Shown: one piece after another, positions 16,001 to 28,400 of the stretch
How positions within the stretch are numbered: position 1 is the first letter of the stretch
How the letters are laid out: the number at the start of each line of letters is the position of its first letter
Source: Sanderia malayensis
Taxonomy: Eukaryota; Cnidaria; Scyphozoa; Semaeostomeae; Pelagiidae
Reading direction: 5' to 3'
Length of the DNA stretch: 64,000 nucleotides
Assembly: GCA_013076295.1 (NCBI GenBank)
Contig: RQOL01000828.1
Span: 1 to 64,000 of the forward strand
Notes under the pieces: generated by a model
What the model was told of the DNA's origin: nothing
Databases searched by the model: none
What the model saw: the letters and a program-made list of their open reading frames with translations, nothing else
Position numbers and translations under genes: made by a program

Positions 16001-17635
16001 TTTGTGTGCATCAATGTTAATAACACTGAAAACAAGCAAATGCAAGTGTATTTCACTTAGTTTCAACTGTAATAACGGGAAATTTTATGTAATTAGTGTG
16101 AACGAATGTTAATATCACTGAAAACAAGTAACTTCATGTGTTTTACACAGCTTCAGCTGCAATAACGTCGATTCATGTGCAATTAGTATGAATGAATGCT
16201 ACTATCACTGAAAAAATTAAATGCACGTATATTTCACTTATTTTCAACTGTTATAACGCCGATTCACGTGCAATTAGTGTGATTGAATGCTAATATCACT
16301 GAAAACAAGCAACTGCATGTGTATTTTGCTTAGTTTCAACTGTGATAACGTGGATTCATGTGCAAATAGTGTGAATGAATGTTAATATCACTGAAAACAA
16401 GCAAATGCGTATGTATTTCACTTCGTTTCTACTGTAATAACGTGGACTCATATGGATTTTGTGTGCATTAGTGTTAATATCACTGAAAACAAGCAAATGC
16501 ATATGTATTTCACTTCGTTTCAACTTTAATAACGTGTTTTCATGTGGATTTTGTGTGCATTAACGTTAATATTACTGAAAACAAGCAAATGCAAGTGTAT
16601 TTCACTTCGTTTCAACTGTAATAACGTGGATTCATGTGCAATTAGTGTGAAGGAATGTTAATATCACTGAAAACAAACAACTACATGTGAATTTTACATG
16701 GTTTCCACTTTAATAACGTGGATTCATGTGTAATTTCTGTGCATTAATGTTAATAACACTGAAAAGATGCAAATGCAATGTTCATGTGCAATTAGTGTGA
16801 ATGAATGTTAATATCACTGACAACAAGTAAATGCATGTGTATTTCACTTAGTTTCAACCTTAATAACGTGAATTCATGTGTGATTTGTGTGCATTAATGT
16901 TAATAACACTGAAAACAAGCAAATGCAAGTGTATTTCACTTAGTTTCAACTGTAATAACGGGAAATGTTATGTAATTAGTGTGAACGAATGTTAATATCA
17001 CTGAAAACAAGTAACTTCATGTGTTTTACACAGCTTCAGCTGCAATAACGTCGATTCATGTGCAATTAGTATGAATGAATGCTACTATCACTGAAAACAA
17101 GCAACTGCATGTCTATTTTGCTTAGTTTCAACTTTAATAAGGTGGAGTCATGTGCAATTAGTGTGAATGAATGTTAATATCACTGAAAACAAGCAACTGC
17201 ATGTGAATTTTGCTTAGTTTCAACTGTGATAACGTGGATTCATGTGCAAATAGTGTGAATGAATGTTAATATCTCTGAAAACAAGCAAATGCGTATATAT
17301 TTCACTTCGTTTCTACTGTAATAACGTGGACTCATATGGATTTTGTGTGCATTAATGTTAATATCAATGAAAACAAGCAAATGCATATGTATTTCACTTC
17401 GTTTCCACTTTAATAACGTGGATTCATGTGTAATTTCTGTGCATTAATGTTAATAACACTGAAAAGATGCAAATGCATGTGTATTTCTATTAGTTTCAAC
17501 TGTAATAACGTGGATTCATGTACAATTAGTGTGAAGGAATGTTAATATCACTGAAAACAAACACCTACATGTGAATTTTACATGGTTTCCACTTTAATAA
17601 CGTGGAGTCATGTGTAATTTCTGTGCATTCATGTT
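7030..17635 (+). repeat. 5,302-bp higher-order repeat, two near-identical copies
   Basis: Two consecutive units offset by exactly 5,302 bp. Private markers coincide: caagcaaaggcaagtg at 7,341 and 12,643, aagctgcaaatgc at 9,051 and 14,353, and ttagatggat at 9,711 and 15,013. Differences between the copies are rare. Each unit carries about four shortened monomers in which roughly 35 bp between the atgca and ttcatgtgcaatt blocks is missing (about 7,530, 9,055, 10,400 and 11,470 in copy 1). The junction between units is at about 12,334, where a monomer is cut inside gtgcattcatgtt and resumes in a different phase, as expected of an unequal exchange. Confidence 0.88.
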
Positions 17636-20200
17636 AATAACACTGAAAAGCTGCAAATGCAATGTTAATGTGCAATTAGTGTGAATGAATGTTAATACCA
17701 CTGAAAACAAGTAAACGCACGTGTATTTTACTCAGTTTCAACTGTAATAGCGTGAATTTACGTGTAAATTGTGTGCATTAATGTTAAAAATACTGAAAAC
17801 AAGCAAATCCATGTGTATTTCACTTAGTTTCACCTGTAATAACGAGGATTCATGTGCAATTAGTGTGAATGAATGTTAATATCACTGACAACAAGTAAAT
17901 GCATGTGTATTTCACTTAGTTTCAACCTTAATAACGTGAATTTATGTGTGATTTGTGTGCATTAATGTTAATAACACTGAAAACAAGCAAATGCAAGTGT
18001 ATTTCACTTAGTTTCAACTGTAATAACGGGAAATTTTATGTAATTAGTGTGAACGAATGTTAATGTCACTGAAAACAAGTAACTTCATGTGTTTTACACA
18101 GCTTCAGCTGCAATAACGTCGATTCATGTGCAATTAGTATGAATGAATGCTACTATCACTGAAAACAAGCAACTGCATGTGTATTTTGCTTAGTTTCAAC
18201 TTTAATAACGTGGAGTCATCTGCAATTAGTGTGAATGAATGTTAATATCACTGAAAACAAGCAAATGCATATGTATTTCACTTCGTTTCAACTGTAATAA
18301 CGTGGATTCATGTGCAATCAGTGTGAAAGAATGTTAATATCACTGAAAACAAACAACTACATATGTATTTTACATAGTGTCCACTGTAATAACGGGGATT
18401 TGTGTGCAATTAGTTTGAATGAATGTTAATATCACTGACAACAAGTAAATGCATGTGTATTTCACTTAGTTTCAACTGTAATAGGGTTGATTCATGTGCA
18501 ATTAGTGTGAATGAATGTTAATATCACTGAAAACAAGCAACTGCATGTGAATTTTGCTTAGTTTCAACTGTGATAACGTGGATTCATGTGCAAATAGTGT
18601 GAATGAATGTTAATATCTCTGAAAACAAGCAAATGCGTATATATTTCACTTCGTTTCTACTGTAATAACGTGGACTCATATGGATTTTGTGTGCATTAAT
18701 GTTAATATCAATGAAAACAAGCAAATGCATATGTATTTCACTTCGTTTCCACTTTAATAACGTGGATTCATGTGTAATTTCAGTGCATTAATGTTAAAAA
18801 CACTGAAAAGATGCAAATGCATGTGTATTTCTATTAGTTTCAACTGTAATAACGTGGATTCATGTACAATTAGTGTGAAGGAATGTTAATATCACTGAAA
18901 ACAAACACCTACATGTGAATTTTACATGGTTTCCACTTTAATAACATGGAGTCATGTGTAATTTCTGTGCATTCATGTTAATAACACTGAAAAGCTGCAA
19001 ATGCAATGTTAATGTGCAATTAGTGTGAATGAATGTTAATACCACTGAAAACAAGTAAACGCACGTGTATTTTACTCAGTTTCAACTGTAATAGCGTGAA
19101 TTTACGTGTAAATTGTGTGCATTAATGTTAAAAATACTGAAAACAAGCAAATCCATGTGTATTTCACTTAGTTTCACCTGTAATAACGAGGATTCATGTG
19201 CAATTAGTGTGAATGAATGTTAATATCACTGACAACAAGTAAATGCATGTGTATTTCACTTAGTTTCAACCTTAATAACGTGAATTTATGTGTGATTTGT
19301 GTGCATTAATGTTAATAACACTGAAAACAAGCAAATGCAAGTGTATTTCACTTAGTTTCAACTGTAATAACGGGAAATTTTATGTAATTACTGTGAACGA
19401 ATGTTAATATCACTGAAAACAAGTAACTTCATGTGTTTTACACAGCTTCAGCTGCAATAACGTCGATTCATGTGCAATTAGTATGAATGAATGCTACTAT
19501 CACTGAAACCAAGCAACTGCATGTGTATTTTGCTTAGTTTCAACTGTGATAACGTGGATTCATGTGCAAATAGTGTGAATGAATGTTAATATCACTGAAA
19601 ACAAGCAAATGCGTATGTATTTCACTTCGTTTCCACTGTAAAAACGTGGACTTAGATGGATTTTGTGTGCATTAATGTTAATATCACTAAAAACAAGTAT
19701 ATGCATATGTATTTCACTTCGTTTCAACTTTAATAACGTGTATTCATGTGTAATTTATGTGCATTAATGTCAATATCACTGAAAAAAATTAAATACACGT
19801 ATATTTCACTTGTTTTCAACTGTTATAACGCCGATTCACGTGCAATTAGTGTGAATGAATGCTAATATCACTGAAAACAAGCAACTGCATGTGTATTTTC
19901 CTTAGTTTCAACTGTGATAACGTGGATTCATGTGGAAATAGTGTGAATGAATGTTAATATCACTGAAAACAAGCAAATGCGTATGTATTTCACTTCGTTT
20001 CTACTGTAATAACGTGGACTCATATGGATTTTGTGTGCATTAATGTTAATATCACTGAAAACAAGCAAATGCATATGTATTTCACTTCGTTTCAACTTTA
20101 ATAACGTGTTTTCATGTGGATTTTGTGTGCATTAACGTTAATATTACTGAAAACAAGCAAATGCAAGTGTATTTCACTTCGTTTCAACTGTGATAACGTG
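17636..20200 (+). repeat. Rearranged partial third copy of the 5.3-kb unit
   Basis: This block holds the same marker monomers as the preceding unit but at changed spacing. aagctgcaaatgc is at 17,648 and 18,992 (1,344 bp apart), and ttagatggat at 19,652 is offset 4,639 bp from its counterpart at 15,013. It therefore looks like a third copy reshuffled by internal duplication or deletion. Confidence 0.7.
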
Positions 20201-23200
20201 GATTCATGTGCAAATAGTGTGAATGAAGGTTAATATCACTGAAAACAAGTAAATGCGTTTGTATTTCAGTTAGTTTCACTAGTAATTACGTTGATTCATG
20301 TGTAATTTATGTGCATTAATGTCAATATCACTGAAAACAATTAAATACACGTATATTTCACTTATTTTCAACTGTTATAACGCCGATTCACGTGCAATTA
20401 GTGTGAATGAATGCTAATATCACTGAAAACAAGCAACTGCATGTGTATTTTGCTTAGTTTCAACTGTGATAACGTGGATTCATGTGCAAATAGTGTGAAT
20501 GAATGTTAATATCACTGAAAACAAGCAAATGCGTATGTATTTCACTTCGTTTCTACTGTAATAAGGTGGACTCATATGGATTTTGTGTGCATTAATGTTA
20601 ATATCACTGAAAACAAGCAAATGCATATGTATTTCACTTCCTCTCAACATTAATAACGTGGATTCATGTGGATTTTGTGTGCATTAACTTTAATATAAAT
20701 GAAAACAAGCAAATGCATGTGTATTTCACTTCGTTTCAACTGTAATAACATGCATTCATGTGCAATTAGTGTGAAAGAATGTTAATATCACTGAAAACAA
20801 GTAAATTGCATGTGTATTTCACTTAGTTTCAACCTTAATAACGTGAGTTTATGTGTAATTTGTGTGCATTAATGTTAATAACACTGAAAACAAGCAAATG
20901 CTTGTGTATTTCACTTAATTTCAACTGTAATAACGGGAATTTTTATGTAATTAGTGTGAACGAATGTTAATATCACTGAAAACAAGTAACTTCATGTGTT
21001 TTTACACAGTTTCAGCTGCAATAACGTCGATTCATGTTCAATTAGTGTGAATGAATGCTACTATCACTGAAAACAAGCAACTGCATGGGTATTTTGCTTA
21101 GTTTCAACTTTCATAACGTGGAGTCATGTGCAATTAGTATGAATGAATGTTAATATCACTGAAAACAAGCAAACGCATATGTATTTCAATTCGTTTCAAC
21201 TTTAATAACGTGGATTCATGTGCAATCAGTGTGAAAGAATGTTAATATCGCTGAAAACAAACAACTACATATGTATTTTACATAGTTTCCACTGTAATAA
21301 CGGGGATTTGTGTGCAATTAGTATGAATGAATGTTAATATCACTGACAACAAGTAAATGCATGTGTATTTCACTTATTTTCAACTTTAATAGGGTTGATT
21401 CATGTGCAATTAGTGCGAATGAATGTAATATCACTGAAAACAAGTAAATGCATCTGTATTCAGTTAGTTCACTAGTAATAATAACGTTGATTCATGTGTA
21501 ATTTATGTGCATTAATGTCAATATCACTGAAAACAATTAAATGCACGTATATTTCACTTATTTTCAACTGTTATAACGCCTATTCATGTGCAATTAGTGT
21601 GAATGAATGCTAATATCACTGAAAACAAGCAACTGCATGTGTATTTTGCTTAGTTTCAACTGTTATAACGTGGATTCATGTGCAAATAGTGTGAATGAAT
21701 GTTAATATCACTGAAAACAAGCAAATGCGTATGTATTTCACTTCGTTTCTACTGTAATAACGTGGACTCATATGGATTTTGTGTGCATTAATGTTAATAT
21801 CACTGAAAACAAGCAAATGCATATGTATTTCACTTCGTTTCAACTTTAATAACGTGTTTTCATGTGGATTTTGTGTGCATTAACGTTAATATTAATGAAA
21901 ACAAGCAAACGCACGTGTATTTTACTAAGTTTCAACTGTAATAACGTGAATTTTTATGTAATCAGTTTTAGCGAATGTTAATATCACTGAAAACAAGTAA
22001 CTTCATGTCTTTTTAAATAGTTTCAGCTGTAATAACTTGGATTCATGCGCATTTAGTGTGAATGAAGGTTAATATCACTGAAAACAAGTAAATGCATTTG
22101 TATTTCAGTTAGCTTCACTAGTAATAACGTTGATTCATGGGTAATTTATGTGCATTAATGTCAATATCACTGAAAACAATTAAATGCACGTATATTTCAC
22201 TTATTTTCAACTGTTAAAACGCCGATTCATGTGCAATTAGTGTCAATGAATGCTAATATCACTGAAACCAAGCAACTGCATGTGTATTTTGCTTAGTTTC
22301 AACTGTGATAACGTGGATTCATGTGCAAATAGTGTGAATGAATGTTAATATCACTGAAAACAAGCAAATGCGTATGTATTTCACTTCGTTTCCACTGTAA
22401 TAACGTGGACTTAGATGGATTTTGTGTGCATTAATGTTAATATCACTGAAAACAAGTAACTTCATGTCTTTTTAAATAGTTTCAGCTGTAATAACTTGGA
22501 TTCATGCGCATTTAGTGTGAATGAAGGTTAATATCACTGAAAACAAGTAAATGCATTTGTATTTCAGTTAGTTTCACTAGTAATAACGTTGATTGATGTG
22601 TAATTTATGTGCATTAATGTCAATATCACTGAAAACATTTAAACGCACGTATATTTCACTTATTTTCAACTGTTATCACGCCGATTCATGTGCAATTAGT
22701 GTGAATGAATGCTAATATCACTCAAAACAAACAACTGCATGTGTACTTTGCTTAGTTTCAACTGTAATAATGTGGATTCATGTGCAATTAGTGTGAATGA
22801 ATGTTAATATCAATGAAAACAAGCAAATGCAAATGTATTTCACTTCGTTTCAACTGTAATAACGTGGATTCATGTGGATTTTGTGTGCATTAATGTTAAT
22901 GTTACTGAAAACAAGTAAATACATATGTATTTCACTTCGTCTCAACTTAATAACGTGGATTCATGTGGATTTTGTGTGCATTAACTTTAATATAAATGAA
23001 AACAAGCAAATGCATGTCTGTTTCACTTCGTTTCAACTGTAATAACGTGGATTCATGTGCAATTAGTGTGAAAGAATGTTAATATCACTGAAAACAAACA
23101 ACTACATGTGAGGTTTACATAGTTTCCACTGTAATAACGTGGATTCATGTGTAACTTCTGTGCATTGATGTTAATAACACTGAAAAGAAGCAACTGCATG

Positions 23201-24427
23201 TGTATTTTGCTTAGTTTCAACTGTGATAACGTGGATTCATGTGCAAATAGTGTGAATGAATGTTAATATCACTGAAAACAAGCAAATGCATATGTATTTC
23301 ACTTCGTTTCAACTTTAATAACGTGGATTCATGTGTAACTTCTGTGCATTGATGTTAATAACACTGAAAAGAAGCAAATGCAAGTGTATTTCACTTCGTT
23401 TCAACTGTAATAACGTGGATTCATGTGCAATTAGTGTGAAGGAATGTTAATATCACTGAAAACAAACAACTACACGTGAATTTTACATGGTTTCCACTTT
23501 AATAACGTGGATTCATGTGTAATTTCTGTGCATTAATGTTAGTAACACTGAAAAGATGCAAATGCATGTGTATTTCTATTAGTTTTAACTGTAATAACGT
23601 GGATTCATGTGCAATTAGTGTGAATGAATGTTAATATCACTGAAAACAAGCAAACGCACGTGTATTTTACTTAGTTTCAACTGTAATAACGTGAATTTTT
23701 ATGTAATCAGTTTTAGCGAATGTTAATATCACTGAAAACAAGTAACTTCATGTCTTTTTAAATAGTTTCAGCTGTAATAACTTGGATTCATGCGCATTTA
23801 GTGTGAATGAAGGTTAATATCACTGAAAACAAGTAAATGCATTTGTATTTCAGTTAGCTTCACTAGTAATAACGTTGATTCATGTGTAATTTATGTGCAT
23901 TAATGTCAATATCACTGAAAACAATTAAATGCACGTATATTTCACTTATTTTCAACTGTTAAAACGCCGATTCATGTGCAATTAGTGTGAATGAATGCTA
24001 ATATCACTGAAAACAAGCAACTGCATGTGTATTTTGCTTAGTTTCAACTGTGATAACGTGGATTCATGTGCAAATAGTGTGAATGAATGTTAATATCACT
24101 GAAAACAAGCAAATGCGTATGTATGAACGTTAATATTACTGAAAACAAGCAAATGCGTATGTATTTCACTTCGTTTCCACTGTAATAACGTGGACTTAGA
24201 TGGATTTTGTGTGCATTAATGTTAATATCACTGAAAACAAGTAAATGCATATGTATTTCACTTCGTTTCAACTTTAATAACGTGTATTCATGTGTAATTT
24301 ATGTGCATTAATGTCAATATCACTGAAAAAAATTAAATACACGTATATCTCACTTATTTTCAACTGTTATAACGGCGATTCATGTGCAATTAGTGTGAAT
24401 GAATGCTAATATCACTTTGCATGTGCA
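20201..24427 (+). repeat. Satellite monomers before the first TTAA element
   Basis: Monomers similar to those at 4.8-7.0 kb, with several local duplications. The last part, from about 23,380, belongs to a block duplicated 6,405 bp downstream. No gene is visible; a short open frame at 24,044-24,271 on the minus strand is repeat translation. Confidence 0.75.
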
Positions 24428-24431
24428 TTAA

Positions 24432-25436
24432 AGACCCATTGTCAACCAACAAAGCAGACCCCATAAGTATGGAGCCTTCCTCTTGTTTATCAACAAAGCG
24501 CCTACGTAGTTACATGAATTTCTGGGTCAGAAATTAAAAATCGCGCAGTTACTTGGCTGTAAACATTGAAAACTAAACAGTGAACAGTGGTGAACAGTCA
24601 AGTAACATTGAAAACTAAACTTTCCAAGTCTTTGTCGTTTATTTTGATTTTAATTTATTATTCCTTGTCTTTGTTTGATTGTTTTTGTTCTTGTAATTTG
24701 TGACAAAAGTGTCTGTCATGGCGGCTAATTTGTTACTTTGGCTGTCCCCGAGGAAACCACGTTTGTTTGTTTGGTGTTTTTGCAATTGCAAGTAACCTTT
24801 CAAGAAAAAATAATTTATCTGCTATGCATTGCCAGTCAATCGAAATTTCAAATATTGAATACAAAGAAGATATTATCGTGTCATACGATCATAAATCTAA
24901 ATAGGAATAATCCTGAACCAAGAAGGGCTAGGCTATAGAGTAGGCCGTAAATATGCCTAAGTGATAATAATAATTTAATTGCGCTGTCAAGTTTACCATA
25001 TTTTGAAGAAGTGAATCTTGATCACTAACAGTGGCTTCAGAGCTTTGCATCAGTCGAATCCATAACTGTCATATCGTTTGTATCAGTCATTACGCTTTTT
25101 ACAATGAGGGTCGCAAAATTGGTTCATCAGTCTCACTGCTCTCTTCACAAGCAAAATGGCGAACGAATCCCAAACACTAACCATGTGGAAACATTGACTC
25201 TGTTTGTAACTGCACGACTTTTATTTTCTGACACAGAACAGAGCTACCAACAGAGCTAATGTTTCCAAATGGTGAGTGTTAAGGATTCGTTCGCCATTTC
25301 GTTGGTGACAGCAAAGTAGCTGCGCGATTTTTAATTTCTGTCCCAGAAATTCATGTAACTACGTAGGCGCTTTGTTGATAAACAAGAGGAAGGCTCCATA
25401 CTTATGGGGTCTGCTTTGTTGGTTGACAATGGGTCT
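24432..25436. mobile_element. TTAA-flanked TIR transposon, non-autonomous, copy 1
   Basis: A 1,005-bp non-satellite insert flanked by TTAA at 24,428-24,431 and 25,437-25,440; the TTAA is part of the satellite motif gcattaatgtcaa. The ends are inverted repeats of about 129 bp (24,432-24,560 and 25,308-25,436), beginning agacccattgtcaaccaac and differing at only a few positions. TTAA target duplication is typical of piggyBac and Kolobok DNA transposons. The ends do not start with the CCC usual for piggyBac, so Kolobok-like is a little more likely, but the family is not proved. No transposase frame is present: the 66-codon plus-strand frame at 24,738-24,938 resembles nothing I know. The element probably depended on a transposase supplied elsewhere. 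Confidence 0.88.
25154..25299. repeat. Internal inverted repeat of the TTAA element
   Basis: Arms of about 51 bp at 25,154-25,204 and 25,249-25,299 are imperfect inverted repeats. They start at aaatggcgaacgaatcc and end at ggattcgttcgccattt, with a loop of about 44 bp. The right arm abuts the right terminal repeat, so this may be a subterminal repeat with a role in transposase binding. The same structure is in the second element copy. Confidence 0.85.
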
Positions 25437-25440
25437 TTAA

Positions 25441-28400
25441 TGTCAATATCACTGAAAACAATTAAATGCACGTATATTTCACTTATTTTCAACTGTTAAA
25501 ACGCCGATTCATGTGCAATTAGTGTGAATGAATGCTAATATCACTGAAAACAAGCAACTGCATGTGTATTTTGCTTAGTTTCAACTGTGATAACGTGGAT
25601 TCATGTGCAAATAGTGTGAATGAATGTTAATATCACTGAAAACAAGCAAATGCGTATGTATTTCACTTCGTTTCTACTGTAATAACGTGGACTCATATGG
25701 ATTTTGTGTGCATTAATGTTAATATCACTAAAAACAAGCAAATGCATATGTATTTCACTTCGTTTCAACTTTAATAATGTGTTTTCATGTGGATTTTGTG
25801 TGCATTAACGTTAATATTACTGAAAACAAGCAAATGCAAGTGTATTTCACTTGGTTTCAACTGTAATAACGTGGATTCATGTGCAATTAGTGTGAAGGAA
25901 TGTTAATATCACTTAAAACAAACAACTACATGTGAATTTTACATGGTTTCCACTTTAATAACGTGGATTCATGTGTAATTTCTGTGCATTAATGTTAGTA
26001 ACACTGAAAAGATGCAAATGCATGTGTATTTCTATTAGTTTTAACTGTAATAACGTGGATTCATGTGCAATTAGCGTGAATGAATGTTAATATCACTGAA
26101 AACAAGTAAACGCACGTGTATTTTACTTAGTTTCAACTGTAATAACGTGAATTTTTATGTAATCAGTTTTAGCGAATGTTAATATCACTGAAAACAAGTA
26201 ACTTCATGTCTTTTTAAATAGTTTCAGCTGTAATAACTTGGATTCATGCGCATTTAGTGTGAATGAAGGTTAATATCACTGAAAACAAGTAAATGCATTT
26301 GTATTTCAGTTAGTTTCACTAGTAATAACGTTGGATCATGTGTAATTTATGTGCATTAATGTCAATATCACTGAAAACAATTAAACGCACGTATATTTCA
26401 CTTATTTTCAACTGTTATAACGCCGATTCACGTGCAATTAGTGTGAATGAATGCTAATATCGCTGAAAACAAGCAACTGCATGTGTATTTTGCTTAGTTT
26501 CAACTGTGATAACGTGGATTCATGTGCAAATAGTGTGAATGAATGTTAATATCACTGAAAACAAGCAAATGCGTATGTATTTCACTTCGTTTCTACTGTA
26601 ATAACGTGGACTCATATGGATTTTGTGTGCATTAATGTTAATATCACTGAAAACAAGCAAATGCATATGTATTTCACTTCGTTTCAACTTTAATAATGTG
26701 TTTTCATGTGGATTTTGTGTGCATTAACGTTAATATTACTGAAAACAAGCAGATGCAAGTGTATTTCACTTGGTTTCAACTGTAATAACGTGGATTCATG
26801 TGCAATTAGTGTGAAGGAATGTTAATATCACTGAAAACAAACAACTACATGTGAATTTTACATGGTTTCCACTTTAATAACGTGGATTCATGTGTAATTT
26901 CTGTGCATTAATGTTAGTAACACTGAAAAGATGCAAATGCATGTGTATTTCTATTAGTTTTAACTGTAATAACGTGGATTCATGTGCAATTAGTGTGAAT
27001 GAATGTTAATATCACTGAAAACAAGTAAACGCACGTGTATTTTACTTAGTTTCAACTGTAATAACGTGAATTTTTATGTAATCAGTTTTAGCGAATGTTA
27101 ATATCACTGAAAACAAGTAACTTCATGTCTTTTTAAATAGTTTCAGCTGTAATAACTTGGATTCATGCGCATTTAGTGTGAATGAAGGTTAATATCACTG
27201 AAAACAAGCAAATGCATTTGTATTTCAGTTAGTTTCACTAGTAATAACGTTGGATCATGTGTAATTTATGTGCATTAATGTCAATATCACTGAAAACAAT
27301 TAAACGCACGTATATTTCACTTATTTTCAACTGTTATAACGCCGATTCATGTGCAATTAGTGTGAATGAATGCTAATATCACTGAAAACAAGCAACTGCA
27401 TGTGTATTTTGCTTAGTTTCAACTGTGATAACGTGGATTCATGTGCAAATAGTGTGAATGAATGTTAATATCACTGAAAACAAGCAAATGCGTATGTATT
27501 TCACTTCGTTTCCACTGTAATAACGTGGACTCATATGGATTTTGTGTGCATTAATGTTAATATCACTGAAAACAAGCAAATGCATATGTATTTCATTTCG
27601 TTTCAACTTTAATAACGTGTATTCATGTGGATTTTATGTGCATTAACGTTAATATCACTGAAAACAAGCAAATGCAAGTGTATTTCACTTCGTTTCAACT
27701 GTAATAACGTGGATTCATGTGCAATTAGTGTGAAAGAATGTTAATATCACTGAAAACAAACAACTATATGTGAATTTTACATGGTTTCCACTTTAATAAC
27801 GCGGATTCATGTGTAATTTCTGTACATCAAATTTAATAACACTGAAAACAAGCAAATGCTTGTGTATTTCACCTAATTTCAACTGTAATAACGTGAATTT
27901 TTATGTAATCAGTCTGAACGAATGTTAATATCACTGAAAACAAGTAACTTCATGTGTTTTTATATAGTTTTAGCTGCAATAACGTCGATTCATGTGCAAT
28001 TAGTGTGGATGAATGCCAATATCACTGAAAACAAACAACTGCATGTGTATTTTGCTTAGTTTCAACTGTAATAATGTGGATTCATGTGCAATTAGTGTGA
28101 ATGAATGTTAATATCAATGAAAACAAGCAAATGCAAATGTATTTCACTTCGTTTTAACTGTAATAACGTGGATTCATGTGGATTTTGTGTGCATTAATGT
28201 TAATGTTACTGAAAACAAGTAAATACATATGTATTTCACTTCGTCTCAACTTTAATAACGTGGATTCATGTGGACTTTGTGTGCATTAACTTTAATATAA
28301 ATGAAAACAAGCAAATGCATGTCTGTTTCACTTCGTTTCAACTGTAATAACGTGGATTCATGTGCAATTAGTGTGAAAGAATGTTAATATCACTGAAAAC

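Noticed and set aside
24044..24271. Identical 75-codon minus-strand frames here and at 30,449-30,676
   Set aside because: Identity results from the 6,405-bp duplication of the array; the frame is satellite translation.
24738..24938. Plus-strand frame inside the TTAA element, conserved in copy 2
   Set aside because: No transposase motif, low complexity, and the frame differs in copy 2 by a small insertion. Conservation is explained by the recent duplication.
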